64,000 nt of DNA from Ascarosepion bandense (taxonomy: Eukaryota > Mollusca > Cephalopoda > Sepiida > Sepiidae). The notes below the pieces were generated by a model that was not told the origin of the DNA, made no database searches, and saw only the letters and a list, made by a program, of their open reading frames with translations. Where the stretch lies: NCBI GenBank assembly GCA_037127315.1, contig JBBBDQ010001918.1:4638501-4702500 (forward strand), written 5' to 3'. The position numbers were made by a program, and so were the translations under genes. Below, piece by piece: positions 43,435-54,611 of this stretch; the stretch's first letter is position 1, and each line of letters starts with the position of its first letter.

Positions 43435-43930
43435 GAAAAACAAGGAAAGACTGAAAAAGGTACTAAAAAGCAAAACAATACAAATAAAAAAACAAATACA
43501 GTGAAGTAAAAAAAAAAAAGCTAGTTTTGAGTTAGTTGAATTTTACAATTTAACCCTTACTGGGTTACTTACTGCTAAAATGTTGTATTGACAACCCAGT
43601 GATGATCGAACTCCCTCCTCGGCAGTAATGGTCAAATAATTTAACTTCACTAACCATTATTACACACTAAGGTTTCGAGAAAGAAAAACAGGGAGAGAAG
43701 TGGCTTTCTAACTACAACTTAGATATGGCAAAAAAACCGAAAGTATGGAGTATCCAGTGAGGATCGAACTCACTACTCACTTGTAAAATGTTCTAGCACA
43801 ACAAGCTTGTACTGAAATAGTTTCTAAGCATGCATAGGTTAGATATGGCACAAGGCCAAAAGCATGGAGGCACCTAGTGAGGACAGAGCTATTCAATCGT
43901 AATGTGGCTCGGTAATCATTAATGTTCGTT
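43245..43930 (-). repeat. Cluster of four tRNA-like repeat copies
   Basis: On the minus strand, four related segments (about 43250-43370, 43575-43680, 43735-43815, 43850-43930) carry TGTAAT.ATGGTTAGTGA-like A-box regions. B-box-like GGAGTTCGATCATCACTGGG sequence is best preserved in the second. They look like partial copies of a tRNA-derived SINE different from the main family. A (GACA)n tract is at 43400-43432. Confidence 0.55.
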
Positions 43931-44166
43931 GGGTTACGGTGAATATCGACCCGGAACGAGAAATCGGGGAGCCCAGTTCGAATTCCAGTTGAATTGGGAA
44001 AGGTATTAATCCGTCTCTTCCCTCCAGTTATGGGTTAAATAATAGGACAGACTGGGTTCTATAGCCTTGGCTGGCAACCAGTCTACCGCAGAAAGTAATG
44101 GCAACCTACTCAGGGATAATCTTCTGCCCAGTCAGTCATGTCTCTTTCGAGACATGATCGCCCAAT
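43925..44166 (+). repeat. tRNA-derived SINE with internal deletion
   Basis: Head (GGGTTACGGTGAATATCGAC, AGTTCGAATTCCAGTTG) joins directly to GGGAAAGGTATTAATCC, losing about 30 bp. Body and hairpin (CATGTCTCTTTCGAGACATG) are intact. It ends GATCGCCCAATCATT, lacking the last 30 bp. Confidence 0.83.
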
Positions 44167-44247
44167 CATTAACCATTATGTCGAGCTACCACCCCACCCC
44201 GACAAAAAACATCAAGGAGAGGAAGAGAGCAAGAGTATCAAGAAAGT

Positions 44248-44620
44248 TTTTTTTATTTTTTTATTTAATCATATCACCCCGAGCAAGGCGATAACGCCAC
44301 TGATGCGCAGGGGGCTACGTAAGGGTAAAAAGAATGGAAAAGAGAAAGCCGGAAACCGCATCCTAAACAGGAAACAACGGATGAGCCTCTTCACCTGTTC
44401 AATAGACATGGGTGGAGTGTGAACCGGGGGATAGTTTAGTCTATCTACTCCAATTGAAAAAAATAAAAAATTAAAAGAATGGAAAAGAGTAAAAGACTGG
44501 AAAAGAGAAAACCGGAAACCACATCCTAAACAGGGAACAAGGGATGAACCACTACACCTGTTCAATAGACGTGGGTGGAGTGTGAACCGGGCGATAGTTT
44601 AAGCTATCTACTCCAATGTG
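44248..44620 (-). mobile_element. LINE-tail element, two 155-bp units
   Basis: Minus-strand copy. A T-run and the LINE tail lie at 44270-44322 (CACCCCGAGCAAGGCGATAA, GCGCAGGGGGCTACG), then two units with CCTGTTCAATAGAC 155 bp apart. The spacing is longer than 147 because of an AAAAGAATGG insertion. Confidence 0.77.
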
Positions 44621-44964
44621 TAAAAGAAAAAGGGAAAAGCAGAGACAGGAGAAGGAGAGAAATACAGGAAGAAAAGAGAGACAATGAAAGAAATGTTCGT
44701 GAGAGAAAAAGAGACAAATAAAAAAAAGCAAAGAAAATATAATTGTGATAACGAAACTTGCAAGAAAGGCAACATTGTTTCCCGCTCTGATAAAACCGCT
44801 TGCAGCAATATAAAATAAACTAATATATTTTTCTTTTTAAATTAAATCATATTGTGGGAGGAGTTGTAAGAAGGTGGCGCCATATTTGTCGAAAGAATAC
44901 CCACGATTTTCAGCAGCTTTTTTCGTCTCTAACCTCAGGGAAAGAGCTTCATGTTTTTTTTGTT

Positions 44965-45578
44965 TTTTTTTGGCGGACCTGAAGCAAACTACCACCAGGT
45001 TTAATTTAGTTGATTTTTTTTTTGTTTTTTTGTTTTTACTTTTTTCAACGCAGTCCTATCGATTGTTACTTAAACTTTCTGATTAACAACTAAAAAAAAA
45101 AAATTTGATAAATTACAATATTTAAACAAATTTATTGCTGGGGTGGTCAGTTTCTCATACAACGTTAAAGTAAATCGATTTTTAAACCACTATAAGTTTG
45201 TCTGAGAAACCGGTCGCCTCTCCTAAGATTGTTTAAATATTGAAATTTTTGCAAATTTTTTTTTTGTCATTCGCAATGTTTAAGGTGTAAAAGATAATAT
45301 TGCACCGAAAAAAGTTCCAAAAATTGAGATTGAACAAATTTACAGGTGGCGACTGGCTTCAAAATGGAGGCTAGAATTACTAGAACGTTGTATGAGAAAC
45401 TGATCCCCCCAGAAAATGTTTAAATATTGAAATTGTTAAAAAATTTTTTGTCAATCGTAAAGATAAGTGGGTAATTGATAGGACTACGCTGAAAAAACTA
45501 AAAAAAAAAAAAATAATAAGGAAAACAACGAAATTAAACGTGGTGGTAGTCTGCTTCAGTTCCGCCATTTTTTAAATT
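44965..45578. mobile_element. Foldback element with about 190-bp inverted arms
   Basis: The left arm (about 44968-45168: GGCGGACCTGAAGCAAACTA, CCACCAGGTTTAATTTAGTT, CAACGCAGTCCTATCGATTG, GTCAGTTTCTCATACAACGT) is complementary to the right arm (about 45385-45572). A loop of about 215 bp lies between them. The arms differ by substitutions and poly-T length changes. No coding sequence. Confidence 0.75.
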
Positions 45579-45655
45579 TCTACACAACATACTGAATAAC
45601 CCAATCTAACCATCCAAAAGACTGAGAGCCGAATCATGTTAAAACACTAACTCCG

Positions 45656-45860
45656 TTTGGGGAATACCAGGTACTGTATTCTTGGATGTGTCGGTGATGT
45701 AATGGATAATGTGTCGGAATTGTTAAGCGGGGAGCCAAGTTTCAATCCCACTTGGGTCCGTTAGATACACTACACGTTCATACCCTCGGGAAAAGCATGA
45801 ATCAACCTCTTCCTCCCTCAGCTATGGGTTAATTAGTAAAACTATTATTATCTCTCAACC
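45656..45860 (+). repeat. 5S rRNA/tRNA chimeric SINE, second decayed example
   Basis: TTTGGGGAATACCAGGTACT then GTA equals the end of 5S rRNA. Six bases later comes a tRNA-like head (TGATGTAATGG A-box, AGTTTCAATCC B-box) and a body with TACCCTCGGGAAAAGCATGA and CAGCTATGGGTTAATTAG. The subfamily differs from the copy at 31.2 kb. Confidence 0.65.
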
Positions 45861-46770
45861 AGTGTGATACTCCTTCAGCTCTTTTTTATATGTATCTATC
45901 GAATATTCCTGTTTCTTAAGACTTAGATTTTGAAGTTATATTACATAACAGTACGTTATTCTTTCTTTTGTTTCTAACGTAATACCCTCGGGAAAAGCAT
46001 GAATCAACCTCTACTTCCATCAGCTATGGTTTAATTAGTAAAACTTGTATAGCTAAAAGTATTATTATTCTCCCCACCCAGTGCGATACTAAATTTTTAA
46101 TTCAGCTCTTTTTCTTTATATCTATCGAATATTCTTGTTTCTTAATAATATGCTTAGCGTTTGGAGTTATATTACATAACAGTACAACATTCTTTCCTTT
46201 GTTTAACGTAATACCCTCGGGAAAGGCAAAAATGAAGCTATTCTTCCCCCCTCAGCTATGGGTTAATTAGTAAAACTTGTATTACTAAAACTATTATTAT
46301 ATCTTCACCAGTGTGATACTAAATTATAATTCAGCCCTTTTTTCTTTGTATCTATCGAATATTCCTGGTTCTTAATACTTAGCGTTTGGTATATTACATA
46401 ACAGTACGACACTCTTTCTTTTGTTTCTAACGTAATACCCCCAAGAAAAGCATAAATCAACCTCTTTCTCCCTCAGCTATGGGTTAATTAGTAAAACTTT
46501 TATCACTAAAACTATTATTATCTCTCCATCAGTGTGATACTACAGTTCTTTTTTCTTTGTATTTATCGAATATTCCTGTTTCTTAATACTTTGCTTAGCT
46601 TTTGGAGTTATATTACATAACAGTACAGCATTCTTTCCTTTGTTTCTAACGTAATTTTCCTATCTCTTAATACTTTGCTTGGTTTTTGCAGTGTATGTTT
46701 TGTTACTCTAATTCTCCTTCGGATGTTTCTGTCTTTTCCTCTGAAATTTATCAATAAATGTAAGAGGGAT
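45778..46770 (+). repeat. Chimeric tandem repeat (SINE body plus RTE antisense)
   Basis: About 4.5 units of 218-229 bp. TAACGTAATACCCTCGGG-type anchors lie at 45977, 46206, 46430 and 46648. Each unit joins the SINE body (CTCAGCTATGGGTTAATTAG) to an RTE antisense piece (TTCCTGTTTCTTAATACTTT). The last unit continues into RTE antisense to about 46770, where minus-strand NIRRRIRVTKHTLQKPSKVL, RDRKITLETKERML is readable. Confidence 0.75.
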
Positions 46771-46958
46771 AGAAAGTTAAGAGGGCAAAAGTTGCTTAGA
46801 GTTTCAAACTTTATGAAGCAGCAAAGAGTTATGACCATCTCACGTACCGAGGATGCACAGCATATAAAAAAAAGCAGACGTCCATAGACAAAAATAAAAT
46901 TGGCGTTAGATAATTATATGCCTTCTCAGATTTATTCAACGCGTATAGTTAAGCGTTA

Positions 46959-47270
46959 AGGATGTGCGTTGGGGTGCAGTTGATATCGGCTCGGAACGAG
47001 AAATCGGGAAGCCGAGTTCGAATTCCAGTTGAATTCGTTGCATTCACTTACGCGCAAATACCCTTGGGAAAGGTATTAATCCGTTTCTTCCTTCCAGTTA
47101 TGGGTTAAATAACAGGACAGATTGTGTTCTATAGCCTTGGTCGGCAACCAGTCTACCGCAGAAAGCAATGGCAACCTACTGCGGGATAATCTTCTGTCCA
47201 GTCAGTCAAGTCTCTTTCGAGACATGATCGCCCAAGCGTGTATCACGTATGGCACTTAACTGACTGATAG
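46959..47270 (+). repeat. tRNA-derived SINE, full-length-like
   Basis: One of the best copies: GATGTGCGTTGGGGTGCAGT head, AGTTCGAATTCCAGTTGAAT B-box region, complete body, hairpin TCTCTTTCGAGA (arm mutated at AAGTCTC), and 3' end GGCACTTAACTGACTGA. Confidence 0.9.
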
Positions 47271-47484
47271 TTAAGCGATATTAAGGAAACTGGAGACCTC
47301 TCCAAATTTATTATCGGTGCGCAAAATCTTAACAATGTAAGATAAGCAGATGAAACTGATTCGAATGCCGATTAGGAAAGGTAACGACAGAATCTCGTGG
47401 ATAGTTCAGGAAAGAAAAGTTAGAAAATAGGATTAACGATGTACAAAAAGACAAAACGTATGATCATATCGAAGGTAGGCTAGT

Positions 47485-48235
47485 TTTCTTCTTCTTCATG
47501 TAGTGTGTCCCTTCATGACGTACACTACCGGCCATAATTATTAGGCCACCCCAGTATTTTAAAAATGATTTATTTCATACTAATTTTTAGTATTTAGTGC
47601 CAAGTGAAAATAAATGAAAATAGAATGGTTCTTTTGTTACTACTGCACAATAAAATGTGCATCAAATGAATTTAATTATTAACTATATTGCAGTTTCATC
47701 AATGAGAAAATGAAGACAATTTAGGGTGATTCGGAAGAGTTCATCTTTGCTTCCGTGCCTTGTAAAATTTTGCAAAGTAATAATAACAAAAGAACCATTC
47801 TATTTTCATTTCCAATTATCCACTTGACAATAAATACTAAAAATAGTATGCAATCCATAGTTTCAATCTACAGAATGCGATAGTTAAATTGTCGCTATTT
47901 GCCTTGTAAAATTTTCCAAAGTAATAATAACAAAAGAACCATTCTATTTTCATTTAGAATTATCTACTTAAAAATAGTATAAAATACATCATTTCTTTTA
48001 AAAAAAACTTGGGTTTACCTAATAATTATGGCCGGTAGTGTAAGTGATCATGGACATCCACTTACCCGTCTCCTTTGTCGCTCTTAATATTTTTTCTCTT
48101 GGTATCCCTTCAGAAGCCGCGCTCCACCATCCATTTGCTCAAGACTATTAAATATATCTCGCGCTGCTTTTTCTGCCTCTCTTTTCTTCTATCCGTCCTG
48201 TGAGTATTAGATTCTCTCGACACTCCTTCCTCATT
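47485..48235 (-). pseudogene. RTE-like retrotransposon 3' end interrupted by a MITE
   Basis: 47485-47522 holds the 3' GAA tail and the TGTGTCCCTTCATGACGTA end. 48041-48235 continues the same RTE antisense sequence (TAAGTGATCATGGACATCCA, TATCCGTCCTGTGAGTATTA). Removing the MITE restores GACGTAAGTGATCATGG, as at 295-306. No useful coding capacity. Confidence 0.8.
47523..48040. mobile_element. MITE with TA target duplication (Tc1/mariner-like)
   Basis: 518 bp, starting CACTACCGGCCATAATTATT and ending with its exact complement. The first 23 bp of the terminal inverted repeat are perfect, and similarity extends roughly 100 bp. TA at 47521-47522 and 48041-48042 is the target duplication. The interior has a direct repeat of about 75 bp (GTAATAATAACAAAAGAACC at 47777 and 47923). 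No transposase. Confidence 0.92.
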
Positions 48236-48531
48236 CAGTCAAGCAAATGCCATCTTTGGGCGATCATTTCTCGTAAGAAACATGACTGACTAGGCAGAAG
48301 ATTATCCCGCACTAGGTTGCCTTTGCTTTCTGCCGTAGACTGGTTGCCAGCCAAGGCTATAGAACACAATCTGTTTTATTATTTAACCTATAAGTAGAGG
48401 GACGTGTCGGATTAATACTTTTCGCAAGGATATTTGTGCGTAAGTGAATGCAAGGAATTTAACTGGAATTTGAACTCGGCTCTCCGATTTGTCGTTCCGA
48501 CTCGATATCCACTGCAGGACAACACACATCC
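48233..48531 (-). repeat. tRNA-derived SINE, diverged
   Basis: Starts ATTCAGTCAAGCAAATGCC, hairpin TTTCTCGTAAGAAACATGAC, body, GATATCCACTGCAGGACAAC head. It interrupts the RTE at its upstream boundary. Confidence 0.8.
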
Positions 48532-48796
48532 CAGGTTAAATTATTTGAGCCAAAATCAGTAACAGTAATTGCACCGATGGACATTTTTTTAACCTAAATG
48601 TCGTTGGACAATAGGCACATGTTTCTGGGCTATTTTTTCTAGCTGATTATGAAAACTCAGCCAGTTTTGTATAGATGATGCCTTTTTTTACTAAAATTAA
48701 TCAAAATGTCAAAATGTCTAATTTCACTGTGTAGTGCCAGTACATAATAATGTATGTCAAACACTTAAAACGTTCTATTTTAGGTTAATTATCTGA
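48532..48796. other. Intergenic, nothing recognised
   Basis: No motif found. Confidence 0.4.
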
Positions 48797-49514
48797 AATT
48801 ATTTTAAATGGAACTTTGTCTGTGTCTGTGTGTGTAGGTATCTGTGTGTGTGTGTCCATTACCTACAGACTCCGAAACGACTGAATCGATTTTCTTGAAA
48901 ATTTACACAGTTGTACTACAAGCATCTGCGAGTGTTCTTAGCTAGGGTTTGTGTCGAGTTACCCGAGATAAATATCGATAATCGTTAATCGAATAAATCA
49001 GGTTATAGAAGGAGTGGTCCGATTTTAATCAAATGCACTCATAGACAAAGATATATGAAACAATATTCAGAAGTTTCAAGGTTGCAGTTCTTACAATAGT
49101 GAAGAAAATCCATAATATATATATATAAAAGCAAGATGTTTGTGTGTGTGTCTGTTTATCTGCCGGTATGTCTGTATTTTTTCATCCCTTTTATTTTAGT
49201 TTTTGCTTTATGTTTGGCTCTAAGTAGGTATAATTGTAGTTCTTAGTCTCAGCCATGATACCATTTACTCAGAGGACTTATTTAGCCTTCAAAATTCAGT
49301 TTACGACGAAAAAGACTTATTTGATATCGATAGCAGGAAATCAAAATTTGACTTACATCCATTCATTTTTCTTTCAGTTTACGGTTTCGCTTTAACTAGA
49401 AATAACTATTGCTTTTTGGTCTTTCGTGCCAACGTCCAAAGCGTCTGAGCTCCAAGACACGGATTGGTTTTAAAGCTTTCATTACACCCGAGCAACGCCG
49501 GGCTATACTGCTAG
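48797..49514 (+). mobile_element. Non-autonomous Helitron, longer form
   Basis: 5' end is decayed (CTGAAATTATTTTAAATGG). The two-module interior matches the 9.8-kb copy. The 3' end is intact: hairpin CCCGAGCAACGCCGGG then CTATACTGCTAG followed by T at 49515. Confidence 0.82.
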
Positions 49515-49984
49515 TAAGTAATATATTAATCCTTATTAAAAACCAAATTAAAATTTTATCAAACATATACATCAACAATTTATGAAAGAAATGTGAACGA
49601 AACTAAGATACAAACAAAACTTGAGTATATAGAACTTATGACATGCAGAGTTTTTCATTTTTGTTCACTCAAACGGATTCTTGACGTCAGCTAATGAATC
49701 CACAGAAAATTCATATTTCTGCTGTTAATTTTAATTTAATTAAATTTCATTTCATGTTTGGCCTCTTTTCAGACCCAGTAATACAATTCACAAAACAAGA
49801 GGTGTCATTCAGCAATGAAGTGGCATTCCATCTAAGTGGCAAAGTTAAGATGCTTAACCCACGCATATGGGGAACTGAGAACCCTCAAGTAACTTTTTAA
49901 CATGTGCTAGATTCCCCTAAGGTAAACGTCTTTTGTACCATGTCAAAAAATCCTGTGTATGAAGAATTCTTCTTTGAAGAAGGA

Positions 49985-50670
49985 ATAGGTTCGTTTGGTT
50001 CATTTTGTTTTACGGCATATCAACACTTCAATGGGTTATTTAATGCCGGTAAGATTTGTTTTTTTTACAATAGATTCGTATGAATAGAATATGTATTCTT
50101 TGTGAGAAATCAGTTTGTTGATCAGGGTTTGGTTTATTTTGTTTTACAGCATATCAACACTTCAATGGGTTATGTAATGCCGACAAAATTTTTACAATAG
50201 ATTCGTATGAATTGAATATGTATTCTTTGTAAGAAATCAGTTTGTAGATCCGGTTTCATTGTCATATTTTTGTGAAAGGGGTTTTGTCGCGAGCCAGATG
50301 TATTACTGGTGTATATATTTTTCTTTCAAAATATATTTCTGTTATTATTTTTTCTTCAGAAATGTAATGTTGGTAGTATTTTTTCTTCATAAACATTTAA
50401 ATGACAATGTATTTTTCCTTCAAACGTGTATTGCTGGCAATATTTTCTTCTCTAAAATGTATTGCTGGATTTTTCTCTATAAAAATCAATTTTTATACTT
50501 TCATAATGTTTGATCCATGTTTGGGGGCTAACTATATGCCCATAGCATGGACCTTACCAGTTGCTACTACTCCGAGTCAGGTTAGAACTGAGAACAAAAG
50601 CAATTAAGATGTGGTTTCATGCTCCTCAAAACTTCCCAATTAAAAGCCTTGCTGCCAGATGCAGTTTATC
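49985..50670 (+). repeat. Minisatellite-carrying dispersed element, copy 3
   Basis: The left flank is itself duplicated in tandem (CATATCAACACTTCAATGGG at 50016 and 50150, 134 bp apart). A degenerate minisatellite follows (50265-50510, with ATGTATT.CTGG units). The right flank reads TATATGCCCATAGCATGGAC, TTACCAGTTGCTACTAC and CATGCTCCTCAAAACTTCCC. Confidence 0.68.
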
Positions 50671-51175
50671 GTCAAACCCAGGACCCGGATGTAGTTTATC
50701 ATCATATCCATGACGCCTCGTTAGAAGGTTACACCTCTGAAGAGGTGCAGTCAGAAGCGTCAGTCGTAATAGCTAGAAGAAGCAACAGTTAATCGTGAAG
50801 CCATGCCATGCCATGCTGCAAAAAATGGTTGATTGAAAAATTGCATGAGGTTGAATCTGCATATTTCATTTTCAGACAGGATTGGACACCACCACATTAG
50901 CGTTATAAAATTGGACAGTATCTGAACACTTTTCTGATGACGAACGTTCCATACAGACTGATCGAATGTTCCTCCGATGATCATCTAGATCTCCAAACCT
51001 CACTGTGACTTGTTCCTCTGGGTTATGTTAACGGTAACGTATAAGTATCTTTTCTTCGATGATCTGAAGACGCGAATAACTTAAGCCTCGGCAACCCTCG
51101 TCAATGCTATGCATGGTAGCGTTTGGCAGAAAGTAGATTATCGTTTGGATGTGTGTCATGTAATTTGTATGGCTA
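50671..51175. other. Intergenic, nothing recognised
   Basis: No motif recognised between the composite element and the SINE pair. Confidence 0.4.
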
Positions 51176-51179
51176 ATAT

Positions 51180-51483
51180 TGATGTGCGTTGTGGTGCAGT
51201 GGATATCGGCTCGGAACGAGAAATCATGGAGCCGAGTTCGAATGCCAGTTGAATTCACTACATTCACTTACACGCAAATACCCTTGGGAAAGGTATTAAT
51301 CCGTCTCTTCCTTCCAGTTATGGGTTAAATAACAGGACAGATTGGGTCCTTGGCTTGGCTGACATTCAGTCTACCGCAGAAAGCAATGGCAACCTGCTGC
51401 GGGATAATCTTTTGCCCATAGTCATGTCTCTTTCGAGACATGATCGCCCAAGCGTTTATCAGGTATGGCACTTAACTGAGTGA
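51180..51483 (+). repeat. tRNA-derived SINE, near full length
   Basis: A-box TGGTGCAGTGG, B-box region AGTTCGAATGCCAG, body, hairpin CATGTCTCTTTCGAGACATG and 3' GGCACTTAACTGAGTGA. It has a small deletion near 51351 and lacks the GGGCAG..CAGTCAG block. It lies 32 bp before another copy in the same orientation. Confidence 0.88.
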
Positions 51484-51514
51484 ATATTGAGCATTTTTAA
51501 AAACTTGTATATGA

Positions 51515-51825
51515 GATGTGTGTTGTGGTGCAGTGGTTATCGGCTCGGAACTAGTATCGGGATCCAAATTGGAATTCCAGTTAAATTCCTTTCAGTCACT
51601 TGCGCAAAAATACCCTTGGGAAAGGTATTAGTCCGTCTCTTTCCTTCAGATATGGGTTAAATAACAGGACAGATTGGGTTCTATGGCCTTGGATGACAAC
51701 CAGTCTATCACAAAAAGTAATGGTAACCTACTGCGGGATAATCTTCCGTCCAGTCGGTCGTGTCTCTTTCGAGACACGATCGCCCAAGCGTGTATCACGT
51801 ATGGCACTTAACTGACTGACTGATA
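51515..51825 (+). repeat. tRNA-derived SINE, near full length
   Basis: GATGTGTGTTGTGGTGCAGT head, a degraded B-box region (AATTGGAATTCCAG), complete body. The hairpin is a compensated variant, CGTGTCTCTTTCGAGACACG, in which both arms changed (T to C paired with A to G). 3' end GGCACTTAACTGACTGACTG. Confidence 0.88.
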
Positions 51826-52295
51826 GAGACTTGGAAATATAAGCTTTGTAATTTGTATTTTGATATTCTCAGTAGTTATTAAGATATACAATATCGTAAT
51901 GTGATACGGACTTTTAAAACCCCCTGTTGTGTTTGGATAAATTTTAGATTTTTATTTCGAATACATTGGAAACTGTGCATAAACTGTCCTAAGTTTAATC
52001 AATTCTAAGCAGTAGAGGAAGTTCTTTTAGGTGTTCATGTTATGCCGTTAGTAGAAAAATTATAAAAGGAATGTGGGCTTGTTAAGATTTTTTAAAGTGC
52101 TTGAGAATTGTTTGCCCTGTTTATTTTATTTCCAGTGAGTCCATTGCCCTCAGCTTTATTTTTTTAATATTAAAAGTTTCGTTCGTTGTGCCATCTGTTC
52201 CAGTGTCTGTGGTTTAGGATAATTAACGGTAGCAAATTAAGAGGTGGTTACACGCTCTTCAAAATCCCCAATTGCTGCCGGACAAATATAAATAT
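51826..52295. other. Intergenic with a composite-element right flank
   Basis: Mostly unrecognised. 52205-52290 resembles the right flank of the minisatellite-carrying element (ACACGCTCTTCAAAATCCCC), so a truncated copy may end here. Confidence 0.45.
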
Positions 52296-52299
52296 AGAA

Positions 52300-52960
52300 G
52301 AGTAGGATATTGTACATCCGCCCGTGCATTGAATACTGCTGCCATATCTGGTCGCGTGTTCCTGCTACCTACCTAGGAGTCCTTGACAAAATCCAACGGA
52401 GAATCTGTAATGTGATCAATCCCGACTTGGCAGCTCAGACACAGTCACTTTCTCGCCGGCGCAATGCGGCTTCCTTGTGTCTCTTCTACAAATACTTTCA
52501 CGGCTTCTGCTCCAATGAACTTAGCTCACTGGTGCCTCCTATATAAGAATTTACTCTAGCCACAAGATTAGAAACTAGATCAAACCAATTTATTGTGAAG
52601 CCAATAAATTGTACACGCAAATTCTACTCCAGCAGCTTCTTTTTTTGCACTTCCCACCTTTGGAATTCCTTTCCATTTACTTGCTTCCTCGACAGCTACA
52701 ATCTTTAAGAATTTAAATGAAAAGTCAATAGTCATCTCTTATCTCACTAATTTGCATCCTCTCTCTCTCTCTCTCTCCCTCTCTCTCATGCTCCTTTCTT
52801 TGTTCACTTCACTCTCATTAGTATTCTCTTACCCACTTCTCTTACCCACTTCCTGACCCCCTTATAACCTGTCACTATTTCTCATAGCTTTGCTCCTATG
52901 TAACCCCCTGCACAACAGTGGCAGTTAAATGCCTTGCTTGGGGAGATAAGATTATAAAAA
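52300..52960 (+). pseudogene. LINE (Jockey/CR1-type) C-terminal fragment
   Basis: Open frame 52310-52546 reads MYIRPCIEYCCHIWSRVPAT, LDKIQRRICNVINPDLAAQT, RRRNAASLCLFYKYFHGFCS then NELSSLVPPI, matching the C-terminal half of the 8-kb LINE. The coding sequence then breaks, but KFYSSSFF.HFPPLEFLS-equivalent DNA, GYNL.EFK and a (TC)n run follow. The tail is the TGTAACCCCCTGCACAACAG variant with TTGCTTGGGGAGATAAGATT. Confidence 0.8.
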
Positions 52961-53204
52961 AATAAGCTATAGCATAGTTACTTTCGCCAGACACCACAAA
53001 ATGCTTCAAAATCGAAATGCTAACTTCAAAACTTATGTGACATTATTAGTTTCTTTCAATCGATACTTTCATAGAGATGTCACGCATAGCACGAAGCTTG
53101 TTAAGAATTATCTAAACTATCAGCTGTATACAATCGCTTTTTAAGATCAATGGTTAAAAAGAGACTACTCAAAATCATTCCTCTTGGAAAACTTCGAAAA
53201 TCTA

Positions 53205-53995
53205 CCTCAACTCTGTACATCTAACGACTCGGTGTAAACTCTGAATTTTTTTTTTTACTATGTATTTATTTATTTTTCCTTAGTAGGAGTATATAAATTC
53301 CACTATCGTCCGTGTAACGAAAAGTAAATACATTATCGTCCGTTTAACGAAAGACATGACTTCCCTCGGAATTCGAAACGAGCGCGAACATGTCTTGCCT
53401 GCAAGATAACAAAAAAGAAAGATGGCCGTTAGTGAAGACATAATTTATGCGTGCTTATCTCGTCTAAAAAAAAAGACGATATTTGCACATATGCAAATTT
53501 TGGCTGTCTTGGAATGGCATAATAAGCAGGTGCCTGTCCTGCTGACAGAGAAGAGGGTTTTTTCGGCAGATTGCGTGTGTCGAAGTTGCGGATTGACAGA
53601 CTGACAAAGAGGAAGTAGGAGCGGCTTAGTTGGTGTCTGTTTCACAACTGGCCTGTGTAACGCTCCGAGAAAGGGAAACCTGAAATCCATTTTCTTGAGG
53701 CGACCTAGAAAGAAAGAAAAACAGCTGGCTTGCCGCCAAGCGAGCGTCCCACTGCACTTTTTCCCCGCCCTTCATCATCATTCATCTTTTTTCTTTTTTC
53801 TTTTTTTTTTTTTACTACTACAGTCCATTTAATACTCCTCTCTGTTCTTTTGAACAAATGGTTTATCTCTTCTTTTCTTGTTTATGATTGGATTTTCAGT
53901 TTCTTCTAAGGTATTTTTCATTCTCTTTCACTACCTGTAGAAACTTGCGCCTTAGTGGCGTTATCGCCTTGCTTGCAGTTAATTGATTAAAACAA
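53205..53995 (+). mobile_element. LINE-tail element, single diverged 198-bp-type unit, interrupted
   Basis: The start (CATCTAACGACTCGGTGTAA, TTTACTATGTATTTATTTAT, TTAGTAGGAGTATATAAATT) and the end (TTTCAGTTTCTTCTAAGG, CTTAGTGGCGTTATCGCCTT then GCTTGCAGTTAATTGATTAA) match the array at 56.9-59.2 kb. About 450 bp between them is unrelated and may be an insertion. Confidence 0.5.
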
Positions 53996-54189
53996 AAACA
54001 GACAAGTACTTTGCGTAGTTTCGTGAGTTTCAAACTCTGCTGCAATTTTCGGATGGTTAGGACAGTAAGTTGACGTAAGCATCATGGAAATATATATCTA
54101 CTCTGTATTTGTCTATATTTCTGAGATGAGGTAGTATTTACACTATTTACATTATTCGAACTATAGTCCTAATCTTGGTTACTATTTGT
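53996..54189. other. Intergenic, nothing recognised
   Basis: No motif found. Confidence 0.4.
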
Positions 54190-54460
54190 ATGATGTTTCG
54201 GCTGTTGTACGCTCCGACCTTCGTCAGGCGCTAAGAATTTCGAACCAAACCTTTTATTACGTTCACTGGGGTATATCATTCTCATTCCTTGCGCGAAGCC
54301 AATTTTGATAGTCATGATTTATCTTCCTTTAACCGGACTTTCTAAGTTTCTTATTCACCACTACTGTAGCCTTTATTTATTCTTTGGGTCAAGTCACTGG
54401 AATAAACCAACGATTATATTTTCTGAGCCAAGGAATGAGAATGATATACCCCAGTGATTG
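54190..54460 (-). repeat. Dispersed repeat with CTGACGA..GAAAC boxes and 27-bp hairpin
   Basis: 54190-54276 recurs at 55567-55656 and more distantly at 11.47 kb. The minus strand of 54196-54227 has CTGACGA and GAAAC boxes. 54264-54290 and 54430-54456 are a perfect 27-bp inverted repeat (CACTGGGGTATATCATTCTC..) with a 139-bp loop. Confidence 0.6.
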
Positions 54461-54611
54461 TTATAAAGGGTACGATTAAAAATTCTTAGAACAAATATGC
54501 GAGGCGACCTTACGTCCAGGTCGACTTGAAGTTTCTCCCGTTACATTTTAGTGTATCGTCTCTCTCGCTGCTCCTATCTGACTGGTTGGCACTGACCGAA
54601 GCCTTTATAGC

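Noticed and set aside
53422..53604. Small open frame at 53.4 kb as a host exon
   Set aside because: No recognisable domain, no splice-site support beyond chance, and it lies inside a repeat-derived interval.
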